This document shows positions 21,580 through 30,528 of a stretch of 64,000 nt of DNA, one piece after another. The notes under the pieces were generated by a model. It was not told the origin of the DNA. It made no database searches and was given only the letters and a program-made list of their open reading frames with translations. The position numbers were made by a program, and so were the translations under genes. Within the stretch, counting starts at the first letter, position 1. Every line of letters starts with the position of its first letter. Source of the DNA: Ferruginibacter sp. (GTDB lineage Bacteria; Bacteroidota; Bacteroidia; Chitinophagales; Chitinophagaceae); NCBI GenBank assembly GCA_025362235.1, contig JANYGZ010000080.1:40798-104797 (forward strand), in the 5' to 3' direction.

Positions 21580-21921
21580 ATGCAACTATTAAGTATTTTT
21601 TTAATGATGGATCCCGGGGGAAAAGGCAGCAGCAGTTTTTCCTTAATTTTTATGGGGCTGATGATTTTAGTTTTCTGGATGTTCATGATCCGTCCGCAGG
21701 CTAAAAAAGCAAAGCAACAAAAAACATTTATCAGCGATTTAAAAAAAGGTGATAAAGTAGTAACCATTGCAGGCATACATGGCACTATTAACAAAGTAAA
21801 TGAAGATGGTACTTTAAGTTTGGAAGTTAGCCCGGGCAGCTATCTTAAAATTGAAAAAAGCACTATTAGTTTAGAAATGTCTGCAGCAGTTAATAAAGCA
21901 ATCACAGAAACTAAGGCATAA
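21580..21921 (+). CDS. yajC: Preprotein translocase subunit YajC
   Basis: The 113-residue protein has one N-terminal transmembrane helix (FSLIFMGLMILVFWMFMIRP). The conserved cytoplasmic part reads AKKAKQQKTFISDLKKGDKV, followed by VTIAGIHGTINKV. YajC associates with SecDF and SecYEG and is not essential in E. coli. It lies 37 bases after the DUF1573 gene. A strong terminator follows it, so coaE is likely transcribed separately. Confidence 0.95.
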   Translation: MQLLSIFLMMDPGGKGSSSFSLIFMGLMILVFWMFMIRPQAKKAKQQKTFISDLKKGDKVVTIAGIHGTINKVNEDGTLSLEVSPGSYLKIEKSTISLEMSAAVNKAITETKA

Positions 21922-21945
21922 ATAATTTTAATTAAATTACATTTG

Positions 21946-21975
21946 ACCGGTTGTTTTGCAGCAACCGGTTTTTTT
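21946..21975 (+). terminator. Rho-independent terminator after yajC
   Basis: An 8-bp stem ACCGGTTG/CAACCGGT (21946-21953 and 21962-21969) with an 8-base loop is followed by a run of seven T. Confidence 0.85.
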
Positions 21976-21984
21976 ATTTAATCT

Positions 21985-22039
21985 ATTACACGAATTATAA
22001 AAACAAATTACACGAATTACTATTTTCAATTCGTGTAAT
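21985..22039. repeat. Two direct and one inverted copy of a 13-base repeat
   Basis: ATTACACGAATTA occurs at 21985-21997 and 22007-22019 (22-base step). The inverted form, AATTCGTGTAAT, is at 22028-22039, so the last two can fold into a hairpin. It lies between yajC and coaE. This looks like a dispersed intergenic repeat rather than an operator, though the spacing would allow protein binding. Confidence 0.6.
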
Positions 22040-22072
22040 TAGCAATAATCAGTATAATTAAAATAAAAAATA

Positions 22073-22663
22073 ATGATAAAGGTTGGTATAACAGGAGGCA
22101 TTGGCAGCGGTAAAACTACTGTAGCTAAAATATTTGAAGTGCTGGGCATTCCTGTTTATTATGCGGATGATGCTGCTAAAAGACTGATGATAGAAGATGT
22201 TGTATTAAAAGAAAAAATTGAACAGGCTTTTGGAAAAGATATTTATGACAATGGAATATTAAACCGAGCAAAGCTTTCTACACTGGTATTTAATAATCCT
22301 GAAAAATTATCACTGCTGAACAGTATTGTACACCCTGTTACTATTGCAGATGCAGACAAATGGATGCAACAACAAACCACTCCTTATGTGCTTAAAGAAG
22401 CAGCACTGATATTCGAAAGCGGTGCTTCAACACAACTTGATAAAGTGATTGGTGTATTTACACATATTGAATTGCGCATACAACGTATAATGCAAAGAGA
22501 CAATATTAGCGAAGATGCTGTAAAAGCAAGAATGAGTAAGCAGATGGACGAGGCCGAAAAAATGCGTTTATGCGATTACGTTATTACCAATGATGAACAG
22601 GAATTACTGATACCGCAGGTTTTGAAAATTCATGAAGATTTGATTAAGAAAGCTGAAAGATGA
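22073..22663 (+). CDS. coaE: Dephospho-CoA kinase
   Basis: The 196-residue protein begins MIKVGITGGIGSGKTTVAKI with the P-loop GGIGSGKT at residues 8-15. It has YYADDAAKRLM and a DKVIGVFTHIELRIQRIMQR segment, both typical of CoaE. It phosphorylates the 3' hydroxyl of dephospho-CoA, the last step of CoA synthesis. In many Bacteroidota a YbbR-like gene sits between yajC and coaE; none is present here. Confidence 0.95.
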   Translation: MIKVGITGGIGSGKTTVAKIFEVLGIPVYYADDAAKRLMIEDVVLKEKIEQAFGKDIYDNGILNRAKLSTLVFNNPEKLSLLNSIVHPVTIADADKWMQQQTTPYVLKEAALIFESGASTQLDKVIGVFTHIELRIQRIMQRDNISEDAVKARMSKQMDEAEKMRLCDYVITNDEQELLIPQVLKIHEDLIKKAER

Positions 22664-22724
22664 AAACACAACACTTCAAAAAGCTTTGCCTTTAGCCTTC
22701 TGCTTTAAGGCCTCAGCCCCTAAA

Positions 22725-23915
22725 TTATTTTAATTTAGCCAATGCATCAATTATCCTTACCCATGCCCTTTCAATATTAACCATACTATTGGCAAAAGAA
22801 AAACGTACACATTTAGGTTCGCCAAAAGCCTCTCCCATTACAGATGACACATGTGCAATGTTCAACAGGTACATAGAAAAATCAGCAGAATTGGTAATAA
22901 CATTTTCACCATCTGATTTACCATAGTATGAAGACACATCCGGAAAAATATAAAAAGCCCCCTCCGGTTCGCTGCATTTTATACCGGGTACATTTTTAAT
23001 TATTTCCATTACTTTGGCCCTTCTTCTTGTAAACTCTTCCGCCATTTCCATAGACGGTTTAAGATCGGTTGTTAAAGCTACTACTGCGGCTTTTTGAGTG
23101 ATGGAGCAAGTAGCACTTGTAAACTGCCCCTGCAATTTTTCACAGGCTTTTGCTACATCAACATTAGCAGCAATGTAGCCAAGACGCCAGCCCGTCATTG
23201 CAAAACCTTTGCTTAAACCATTTATTAAAATGATCCTTTCTTTAAGGTCACTGAATTGTGCAATACTTTCATGCTTACCTACAAAATTGATGTATTCATA
23301 AATCTCGTCGGCAATAATATATACATTGGGAAATTTTCTTAACACGTTTGCCAGTCCTTCTAACTCATCTTTACTATACACTGCGCCCGATGGGTTGCAG
23401 GGTGAAGAAAACATGAACAAAGTTGTTTTTTCAGTAATGGCTGCTTCCAGTTGCCCAGGCGTAACTTTAAAACCACTTTCCAGCGACGTGCTTACCTGTA
23501 CTACTTTGCCACGGGCTATCTTCACCAGTTCAGAGTAAGTAACCCAATATGGAGTTGGTATCACGACTTCATCGCCATCATCTACAACCGCTAAAATAGC
23601 ATTTGCAAGGCTTTGTTTTGCACCGGTTGAAGTAACAATATTTTCAGGTTTATAATCAAGGTTATTATCTCTTTTTAATTTGGTGCAAACAGCTTCTCTT
23701 AAATCTGCAAAGCCCGCCACAGGTGTATAATGGCTCCAGTTATCATTGATGGCTTTTATGGCTGCATCCTTAATATGTTGTGGTGTATCAAAGTCTGGTT
23801 CGCCCAAACTCAGGTCAATTACGTCTACTCCTTTTGCCCTCAATTCACGACCCAATTTGGCCATTTTAAGTGTTTCAGGTTCTGCAAAACGATCTAATAA
23901 AGAAGAAAAATGCAT
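22725..23915 (-). CDS. aspC: Class I/II aminotransferase, aspartate aminotransferase type
   Basis: This is a fold-type I PLP enzyme of 396 residues from the chosen start. IDLSLGEPDFDTPQHIKDAA, VTSTGAKQSLANAI and PTPYWVTYSELVK are present. The PLP lysine lies in LSKGFAMTGWRLGY, and the substrate Arg region KCVRFSFANS is near the C-terminus. It fits the subgroup I aspartate/prephenate aminotransferases. The start is put at ATG 23915, because an upstream in-frame ATG at 23954 would place the promoter -7 box (23936-23943) inside the gene. Substrate range cannot be set from sequence alone. Confidence 0.92.
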   Translation of the reverse strand: MHFSSLLDRFAEPETLKMAKLGRELRAKGVDVIDLSLGEPDFDTPQHIKDAAIKAINDNWSHYTPVAGFADLREAVCTKLKRDNNLDYKPENIVTSTGAKQSLANAILAVVDDGDEVVIPTPYWVTYSELVKIARGKVVQVSTSLESGFKVTPGQLEAAITEKTTLFMFSSPCNPSGAVYSKDELEGLANVLRKFPNVYIIADEIYEYINFVGKHESIAQFSDLKERIILINGLSKGFAMTGWRLGYIAANVDVAKACEKLQGQFTSATCSITQKAAVVALTTDLKPSMEMAEEFTRRRAKVMEIIKNVPGIKCSEPEGAFYIFPDVSSYYGKSDGENVITNSADFSMYLLNIAHVSSVMGEAFGEPKCVRFSFANSMVNIERAWVRIIDALAKLK

Positions 23916-23935
23916 GTATTTTAATTTTAGAAATG

Positions 23936-23943
23936 CAAATTTA
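23936..23943 (-). promoter_or_regulatory. -7 box of the aminotransferase gene
   Basis: On the minus strand TAAATTTG matches TAnnTTTG and ends 20 bases before ATG 23915. It supports the shorter gene start. Confidence 0.55.
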
Positions 23944-24040
23944 CAAGAAACCAAACATTTATTAACCGCTAAGTTGAAAAAATGATTTTTGGTGAAACCT
24001 TTTTATAATTTCAATTGAATTTTTTGAAGCTGTTTAAAAC

Positions 24041-25393
24041 TTATTGGGGTTTATCATACTCAAAAATCAGGGAGGATAGATTTGGTTGAACTTTTCTTTT
24101 TCGATTTTGCTCATATTGATAAAACACTTCGCCCAGGTTTTTCATAAAAGGAAAACCAATAGTGTCATAGTCATATTTATCATCATTTAAAATTCCGTCG
24201 CTGTTACAGTAAATAGCTGCTGCTAAAAAGAATTCTATTTTTTTATCAAAATCAACAATGTACGCCACATCAATCAACTGTCCATAGGCATCGCCTACCT
24301 TATTAAAAATGCGGATATTTTTTGGCAGTTCGCCTTTTGCTGAACCATATAATAAAAATTTACAGTATGCCGGCCAATAAGCAGCAGTGTCGGCTGAATA
24401 AGGCGGGTAAACACTTTCGGTTGGCAACTGGCTCATATATTTAAGTATAAAATTCCTGTCATCGGCCGTAATATTAAATCTTTGCGAAGCAGTCACTTTT
24501 TCAGGATATAGTAAGCTTAACAAAATACTATGTAAGTCCTGCAGGCTGATCCTGTTTTTATTTGAAAAATCCATTGACCCGTTTATCAATGAATCGCCAC
24601 TGTAATAACCATTACCAATAGAATCATGCCGTTTGGAATAAGTAGCACTATCATATTGCATTGGCTGGCCATATATTACCTTGCCGTTATTATCCAAAAA
24701 ATTAATGGGGTTTGTAGTCCGGTTTTTTTCGGGAGATAAAGGAATGCTTACTCTGTGCAATATCTCCACATCGCCATATCCCTTTTTATGTAACTGATCA
24801 TTGATGTATTGCCTGCCTAAAAATTCATACAAGCGATTAAAAGCATCATTATCACTCACCATCAATATTTTTTTTATATAATGCGCAATCGTTGGTTTAC
24901 CATCAGGCGTTGTGGGGTCATTATACACAGCGGTTTGGCCTTGCTGGGCCAGTTCTGTTACCATAGCAGTGTTTCTGTCAATGCCTTTCAGCTTTAACTC
25001 ATTTAACCGTTGCAAAGCCAATAGACATATAGGCAGTTTTACGGTGGATGCCGGGTAAAAATATTTATCCTTATCAACATAAAAATAATAATCCTTTAAA
25101 GCCGCAATGCCGTTAGCGCCCCTGTCTACTTGTGTGTAAATTATTTGCACATTCCATTGCTGGTGGTTTTTTAATACGCTATCAAAATATTGTGGATATT
25201 GTTGCAGCAGTTTTACCATAAAACTATCTGTTTTACTTTTGTCAGTTATCGGCATGGGTAAAGAAGCCATAATAGTATCAACTTTGTTTTTTTTTGCCTT
25301 TTTTAATTTTTGTGCATCTGCATAATTACAACATAATAAACAGGTTGCAGAGAATGCAATTAAAAATCGAAAAGATTTAAAAATCATAAACAT
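24041..25393 (-). CDS. Secreted serine hydrolase related to class A beta-lactamases
   Basis: The 450-residue protein has a signal sequence (FLIAFSATCLLCCNYADAQ). The active-site motif S-x-x-K is in YPASTVKLPICLLAL, an SDN motif is in MVSDNDAFNRLYEF, and a KTG-like KVG is in FNKVGDAYGQLID. These fit the beta-lactamase2 fold. The class A omega-loop Glu is not obvious to me, and the protein is longer than a normal beta-lactamase (about 290). It may be a peptidase or esterase of the envelope rather than a resistance enzyme. It stands alone, divergent from secDF. Confidence 0.8.
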   Translation of the reverse strand: MFMIFKSFRFLIAFSATCLLCCNYADAQKLKKAKKNKVDTIMASLPMPITDKSKTDSFMVKLLQQYPQYFDSVLKNHQQWNVQIIYTQVDRGANGIAALKDYYFYVDKDKYFYPASTVKLPICLLALQRLNELKLKGIDRNTAMVTELAQQGQTAVYNDPTTPDGKPTIAHYIKKILMVSDNDAFNRLYEFLGRQYINDQLHKKGYGDVEILHRVSIPLSPEKNRTTNPINFLDNNGKVIYGQPMQYDSATYSKRHDSIGNGYYSGDSLINGSMDFSNKNRISLQDLHSILLSLLYPEKVTASQRFNITADDRNFILKYMSQLPTESVYPPYSADTAAYWPAYCKFLLYGSAKGELPKNIRIFNKVGDAYGQLIDVAYIVDFDKKIEFFLAAAIYCNSDGILNDDKYDYDTIGFPFMKNLGEVFYQYEQNRKRKVQPNLSSLIFEYDKPQ

Positions 25394-25460
25394 TGTTTAC
25401 AGTGTAAAATGGTGAAAAATCTAAAATAAAACGCTAACATTCTTCAAACAGTTTTTCCCC

Positions 25461-25468
25461 TATCTTTG
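25461..25468 (+). promoter_or_regulatory. -7 box of secDF
   Basis: TATCTTTG fits TAnnTTTG. It lies 46 bases before the ATG at 25515. No good -33 element was recognised. Confidence 0.5.
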
Positions 25469-25514
25469 CAAACTTCTAAAAAATTAACAAAGTAGCTATT
25501 AAAAGTAACCAATT

Positions 25515-28466
25515 ATGAAATTGAAAGGCTTAGTTTGGTTTTTCGCCATTGCATTAACATTGATCTCTATCTGGGAATTGTCGTACACCTGGGTTGTACG
25601 CAGTTACGAGGCAAAGATAAAAACACAGGCAGAAAAGATTATAAAATCTCAATACCCTGATGCTAAAGGCGAAGATAAAAATGCGCTTGTAAAAATAAAA
25701 ATGAGGCATCTGCTGGACAGCAATAAGGAAAAAAGTATTTATCCTATTGTAGGCACCAGTTACCAAAAATGTAAAGAAAACGAATTAAATCTTGGTTTGG
25801 ATTTACAGGGTGGTATGAGTGTTACCATGGAAGTTAGCCTTGAAGGTTTGCTTAAATCTTTAAGTAACAATCCTAAAGATCCTGCATTGGTTAAAGCAAT
25901 ACAAACTGCCACTGCACAAAAAGTAGGCAGCAGTTCAGATTATATCACATTATTCGGCAATGCTTTTAAACAACAGAATCCAGGTATTCTATTAGCTTCG
26001 AAATTTGCAGGTGCAGGCAAACAAATAAAACCTGATGATAGTGATGATAAAGTAATTGGCGATATCCGTACCTCTGCAAAAGGCGCCATCAACGAAACCT
26101 ATAAAATATTATTAAAACGTATCGATAAGTTTGGTGTGGCACAACCTAATATTAATCTTGATGAAAATAAAGGTATTATACAAGTTGAATTAGCTGGTGT
26201 AACTGATAAAGAAAGGGTAAGAAAATATTTGCAGGCAAGTGCCAACCTGCAATTTTGGGCCGTGTATAACCTTGATGAAATTGGTAAGGGTTACGAAACC
26301 GCTGCCGCTTCATTATCATCTTTTTTAAGTGGCACTACAGATAGTTCCGGTGTTGCTGACTCTTCAAAAAAAGCCAAATATGCGAGCGCCCTGTACGAAG
26401 TAATGACCCCGCTTGATATAAGGGCAGAAAAAATTCCATATAACAGGCAGTATAATTTTATTACACATGCAAAAGATACTGCGTCACTCAATTATTACCT
26501 TACGCTGGATATAGTTAGAAATGGTTTCCCCACTGATTCAAAAATATTATTAGGCGCCGAAGAAACCCCGGAAAAAGGTTTTAAATATATTCCGGTATAT
26601 GTTGTTAAAACATTGCCTGGTGGCGAAAAAGCGCCAATGGATGGTGAAAGTGTAGAAGAAGCATTTCAGGGTTACGATGAAAAAGGCGCCCCTTCTATTA
26701 AAATGAATATGACCTCAACGGGAGCAAAAAAATGGGCCGACCTTACAAAAAATAATGTAAACAGGCCGGTTGCTATCGCTTTAGATGATATTGTTTATAC
26801 AGCCCCAAATGTTATGGGGCCTATTGAAGGTGGCCAAACAGAAATTTCCGGAAGGTTCTCGCCTGAAGAAGCGCAGGACCTTGCCAATATATTAAAATCT
26901 GGTAGAACTAATGCACCTGCGAAAATTGTAGCAGAACAAGTGGTGGGTCCTACTTTAGGTGAAGCTTCCGTTAATGGTGGTATGATGGCATTTGGTATTG
27001 CTTTTTTAGTGATTTTTTCATTAATGATTATTTACTATAACACGGGTGGATGGGTAGCTAATATTTCTTTAATATTGAACTTATTGTTTACCATTGGTGT
27101 GTTAAGCGCCATGGGCTTTACGTTAACTGCTGCAGGTATTGCAGGTTTGGTATTAACTGTAGGTTTAGCTGTTGATACCAACGTAATTATTTTTGAAAGA
27201 ATTAAAGAGGAACTTACCAAAGGGAAATCGTATCCGCAGGCCGTAAACGATGGTTACCAGCGTTCGCTGGCGCCTGTTATTGATGCGCACGTTACTACAT
27301 TTTTAACTGCTGCTATTTTGTTTGTATTTGGTTTAGGCCCGGTATTAGGTTTTGCAACAACGCAAATGCTGGGTATCGTACTTTCCCTGTTCTGTGGAAT
27401 TTTAGTATCAAGGTTAATTACTGATTTCTGGACAAATAAAAACCGTCACTTTAATTATTTTACGCCTATTTCAAAAAGGGTTTTTCAACATGCTAAATTT
27501 AAATTTATTGAATACAGAAAGGTGGCTTATGGTATTTCAATAGTTGTTTTACTGCTGGGTGTTGGTTCTTTTTTTAACGGCTTTCACGAAGGTGTTGAAT
27601 TTAAAGGTGGCCGCAGCTATACGGTAGCTTTTCCGCAAGCTGTAAAAAATGATGACGTAAGGAACGATTTGAAAAATGCATTTGACGGCGATTTTCCGGT
27701 TATTAAAACAGTTGGCGACAGCAAACATTTAAATATCACTACTTCTTACAAAAAGGGCGTTGATAATGCTGATAGCCTTGTTCAAACAAAATTATACCAG
27801 GGATTACAAAAAGTATTGCCAGGTGTAACTTATGCTGATTTTGCTAAGAACAATATCTTAAGTTCCCAAACAGTACAACCCACCATTTCTGAAGAACTTA
27901 AAAAAGGTGCTATCAAGGCTACGCTGTTTGCAATGATCATTATCTTTCTGTATATTTTTATGCGCTTCCGGGACTGGAGATATTCTGTCGGGACAATCCT
28001 TGCATTGCTGCATGATGTATTTGTAACGCTGGCTGTTTTCTCTTTCTTAAAAAATATTGTACCCTTTCCTTTAGAAATTGACCAGCATTTTATTGCGGCA
28101 GTTTTAACTGTAATTGGTTTTAGTATGAATGATACAGTAATTGTTTTTGACCGTATCAGGGAATACAGCCGCACTGCTAAAAAAGGTGACACAAAAGGTT
28201 CTATTATCAACCGTGCTATCAACGATACATTGAGCCGCACCATCATGACTTCATTAACAGTGTTTTTAACCATCCTGATATTATTCATCTTTGGTGGTGA
28301 AGTAACAAGAGGTTTTGCATTTGCAATGTTGATAGGTGTAATTACGGGCACCTACTCATCTATTTTTGTAGCTGCTCCGGTATTGGTTGATCTTGGCAAA
28401 AGTAAAGCGTTAACTGAACCTGCTGTTATCAGCACTGACAAAGTGGTGGTTGCAAAAGGGGCTTAA
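25515..28466 (+). CDS. secDF: Protein translocase fusion SecDF
   Basis: The 983-residue protein fuses SecD and SecF, the usual Bacteroidota form. The SecD part has an N-terminal helix, LNLGLDLQGGMSVTMEV, and DIVYTAPNVMGPIEGGQTEI, then transmembrane helices with VGLAVDTNVIIFERIKEEL. SecF begins near residue 660 with FHEGVEFKGGRSYTVAFP and has IGFSMNDTVIVFDRIREY. Twelve membrane segments are expected. It uses proton motive force to pull substrates through SecYEG on the periplasmic side. A bidirectional terminator follows. Confidence 0.97.
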   Translation: MKLKGLVWFFAIALTLISIWELSYTWVVRSYEAKIKTQAEKIIKSQYPDAKGEDKNALVKIKMRHLLDSNKEKSIYPIVGTSYQKCKENELNLGLDLQGGMSVTMEVSLEGLLKSLSNNPKDPALVKAIQTATAQKVGSSSDYITLFGNAFKQQNPGILLASKFAGAGKQIKPDDSDDKVIGDIRTSAKGAINETYKILLKRIDKFGVAQPNINLDENKGIIQVELAGVTDKERVRKYLQASANLQFWAVYNLDEIGKGYETAAASLSSFLSGTTDSSGVADSSKKAKYASALYEVMTPLDIRAEKIPYNRQYNFITHAKDTASLNYYLTLDIVRNGFPTDSKILLGAEETPEKGFKYIPVYVVKTLPGGEKAPMDGESVEEAFQGYDEKGAPSIKMNMTSTGAKKWADLTKNNVNRPVAIALDDIVYTAPNVMGPIEGGQTEISGRFSPEEAQDLANILKSGRTNAPAKIVAEQVVGPTLGEASVNGGMMAFGIAFLVIFSLMIIYYNTGGWVANISLILNLLFTIGVLSAMGFTLTAAGIAGLVLTVGLAVDTNVIIFERIKEELTKGKSYPQAVNDGYQRSLAPVIDAHVTTFLTAAILFVFGLGPVLGFATTQMLGIVLSLFCGILVSRLITDFWTNKNRHFNYFTPISKRVFQHAKFKFIEYRKVAYGISIVVLLLGVGSFFNGFHEGVEFKGGRSYTVAFPQAVKNDDVRNDLKNAFDGDFPVIKTVGDSKHLNITTSYKKGVDNADSLVQTKLYQGLQKVLPGVTYADFAKNNILSSQTVQPTISEELKKGAIKATLFAMIIIFLYIFMRFRDWRYSVGTILALLHDVFVTLAVFSFLKNIVPFPLEIDQHFIAAVLTVIGFSMNDTVIVFDRIREYSRTAKKGDTKGSIINRAINDTLSRTIMTSLTVFLTILILFIFGGEVTRGFAFAMLIGVITGTYSSIFVAAPVLVDLGKSKALTEPAVISTDKVVVAKGA

Positions 28467-28480
28467 TCATATTTTAACAT

Positions 28481-28520
28481 AAAAAAATCCCGTTCAATAA
28501 TTATTGAACGGGATTTTTTT
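28481..28520. terminator. Bidirectional terminator between secDF and the DinB gene
   Basis: A perfect inverted repeat of two 20-base arms (28481-28500 and 28501-28520) has a core TCCCGTTCAATAA and an A run on the left and T run on the right. It can terminate both convergent genes. Confidence 0.9.
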
Positions 28521-28544
28521 ATAAAACATTTTAAGCCTTGCATA

Positions 28545-29030
28545 TTATTTTTTTAAGTAAGCCAGTTGCCCCAAATGATATGCCATGTGATTTGTTCTGC
28601 TGATTAAAACATTTAGCCTGTTCCGGTGTGGTTCTTTTAAAAAGTCTTCTTCAGAAACAGCTGTGTGTTTTTGCAACCATTCGTCAACAGTAAACTGGCC
28701 AAATTGTTTCTGCATTTCATCATTCACTTCATTCCAGTAATTTCTTAATTCTTTTATTGAAGGTTTTTCCAAGCCTGATTTATCAGGATTTTTTATAAAC
28801 ACTTCTTCAAGGCTGGGATACATTTTTTGCCCTGTACCCAATAATGTAAATAAAGCATCATGTACTGCTATAAGATGCCCCAAAAGATAAGTGCCTGTAT
28901 TTCTGCCAGGTGCTGTTTCATTTTCAATTTGCTTATCTGTCAGTTCATTGAATAATTTTGTAGTCCTTGCTAACTGTCCGTTCCAGGCATCCACTACCAT
29001 CTTTATCATCAACTCATTTTGATTGTTCAT
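28545..29030 (-). CDS. DinB-like four-helix-bundle protein
   Basis: The 161-residue protein has the DinB/DUF664 layout, with His residues at positions suited to a metal site: LLGHLIAVHDALFTLLG and the C-terminal NHMAYHLGQLAYL. The family includes thiol transferases of bacillithiol or mycothiol and many proteins of unknown role. A bacillithiol enzyme gene (bshB1) elsewhere in the window makes a thiol-linked role possible but not shown. It is a single gene facing secDF. Confidence 0.82.
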   Translation of the reverse strand: MNNQNELMIKMVVDAWNGQLARTTKLFNELTDKQIENETAPGRNTGTYLLGHLIAVHDALFTLLGTGQKMYPSLEEVFIKNPDKSGLEKPSIKELRNYWNEVNDEMQKQFGQFTVDEWLQKHTAVSEEDFLKEPHRNRLNVLISRTNHMAYHLGQLAYLKK

Positions 29031-29173
29031 CTTATTTGTTTTGTTTACAAATTACAACACTTAATTCACTTGTAAGTTCTTTATTGCCTTAAATAATTTT
29101 ACAGTTGATGTTTACATGGTGCTACAATCAGCATAGAATTGGGTGGAAGTACAAATAATATTATCTTCATTTT

Positions 29174-29764
29174 ATGAAACACATCTTCTTCTTTGCATTG
29201 GCTTTTTGTTTACAATATTCTTACGGCCAAAAAAATTATACTGCTGAAATTAATGCCTATCAAACAAATTATGTTAACACTCACGAAGTAGTAAAAGAAA
29301 AAGATAAAAAATATTTTAGTTTTTTTGCTATTGATAGCAACTACCGGGTAAATGCTGTTTTTGAAAAGATAACAGATACCATTGGCTTTACGATGAAAAC
29401 ATCGGGCAACAGTACAAATCATTACTTTAAATATGGAAAAATTTCTTTCATCATTAAAGGTGCAATGCTGCATTTATTTGTTTATCAATCAAAAGATTTG
29501 ATGAAATCAAAAGACTACGCTGATTATTTATTTGTACCATTTACTGATTTAACTACCGGTAATAAAACTTATGGAAGCGGGCGTTACCTTGATTTTACCA
29601 TTCCGCAAATAGATAACGACACATTACTCATTGATTTTAATAAATCGTATAATCCTTACTGCGCTTACTCAACAGAATATCATTGCCCTATACCACCAAA
29701 AGAGAATTTGCTACCTATTGGCATTAATGCAGGCGAAATGAATTTTGGGAAAGCTCACCATTAG
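29174..29764 (+). CDS. DUF1684 family exported protein
   Basis: The 196-residue protein has a signal peptide (MKHIFFFALAFCLQYSYGQ). A DUF1684 domain ends with the family pattern SGRYLDFTIP, DFNKSYNPYCAYS, YHCPIPPKENLLP and IGINAGE. The cysteines and tyrosines of this C-terminal part are strongly conserved in the family. Function is unknown. It stands alone on the plus strand at the border of the accessory island. Confidence 0.87.
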   Translation: MKHIFFFALAFCLQYSYGQKNYTAEINAYQTNYVNTHEVVKEKDKKYFSFFAIDSNYRVNAVFEKITDTIGFTMKTSGNSTNHYFKYGKISFIIKGAMLHLFVYQSKDLMKSKDYADYLFVPFTDLTTGNKTYGSGRYLDFTIPQIDNDTLLIDFNKSYNPYCAYSTEYHCPIPPKENLLPIGINAGEMNFGKAHH

Positions 29765-30387
29765 TGAAATAAAGAAATAACAGCGGTAGATTAAGGAATA
29801 CTATCCTTTAGTACAAGGATGATAAAGAATAACCGCATACTCTTTACGGCCTCATAAAAAAAGTGCCTGCCGGACAGGCAGGTTAAGAAAATTTGAATGT
29901 TTGGCAGCTAGTCCCGATTTTTATCGGGATTAAGAAATGAATCCGAGCTATCGGATTTAGACAAGCATTCAGATTTTTAGCTTTTTTATTCAGCCTTGGT
30001 TTTTTGTTTTTTGGAAAGACTTCTTCGAAACCAGCTACAGTATAATCAACAAAACTAATGAGCCCATTCAGCAATAAAACTATCTTTTGATTAGAAAAAT
30101 CTTGCTTGCTTTTACATTGTCTTTTCTTTTATTTATTTTAATGGCCGCTAGTAAATAAATATGCAGGTAAGTAGGCAAATTCCATTTTGCCCGCTTTGGC
30201 AACATTGAAATTAAAACTTCAAGGGGTATCCCATTAGGATATACAGTAAAAAAAATTCCTGCATCTGCATGGCAATATTAATGTAATAAAAGGGGTGTCA
30301 TAGAACATTAGCAGAATTGGCGATAAGCTATCCAAGGTATTTCTTCGGTATATCTTTCAAAAGATAAAATATCAATATTGAGGTAGT
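29765..30387. other. Intergenic region carrying REPIN-like repeats
   Basis: About 620 bases at the left border of the accessory island. It holds a composite palindromic repeat (29866-29977, listed separately). Open stretches on the minus strand, including one of about 67 codons ending near 30085, have no recognisable domain, and I treat them as noise or old gene remains. Confidence 0.45.
29866..29977. repeat. Composite palindromic element (REPIN/MITE-like)
   Basis: Several nested inverted repeats are present. CCTGCC/GGCAGG occupies 29866-29882, TCCCGAT/ATCGGGA occupies 29912-29929, and ATCCGAGCTATCGGAT occupies 29941-29956. The last two are enclosed by longer arms at 29888-29903 and 29962-29977 that match in 14 of 16 positions. 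The outer arms with inner hairpins resemble a non-autonomous mobile hairpin. Confidence 0.6.
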
Positions 30388-30528
30388 TTATTCTGCAAGC
30401 AGTTTTGCAATTTCATCTACCAACAAACTATCTCTGGGAGATGCAGTTTTCTGATCTGGAATTTTGCCATTTTTATCAATAATAACGGGGAACAGACGTA
30501 AGATTTTGCAGCTTTCAAATTCCAGAAT
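30388..30528 (-). pseudogene. C-terminal stump of a TlpA-like thioredoxin protein
   Basis: Right after the stop of the HlyD fragment and in the same frame, 46 codons read ILEFESCKILRLFPVIIDKN and continue GKIPDQKTASPRDSLLV to a TAA at 30388. FPVIIDKNGKI followed by a short helix resembles the end of TlpA/AhpC-type thioredoxin folds (beta strand, IDKNGKI, final helix). There is no start codon and no CxxC part, so only the last quarter of such a gene survives. The assignment rests on pattern memory; a random open frame is possible. Confidence 0.5.

Noticed and set aside
24041..25393. Serine hydrolase as a resistance beta-lactamase
   Set aside because: The S-x-x-K and SDN motifs are present, but length and the KVG variant differ from class A enzymes and there is no mobile context.
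29883..30074. 63-codon minus-strand frame
   Set aside because: It reads through the REPIN-like hairpins; such translations occur wherever the repeat occurs.
30075..30290. Startless minus-strand stretch of about 67 codons
   Set aside because: It has no stop but also no domain, and contains a run of eight T; not enough to call a gene remnant.
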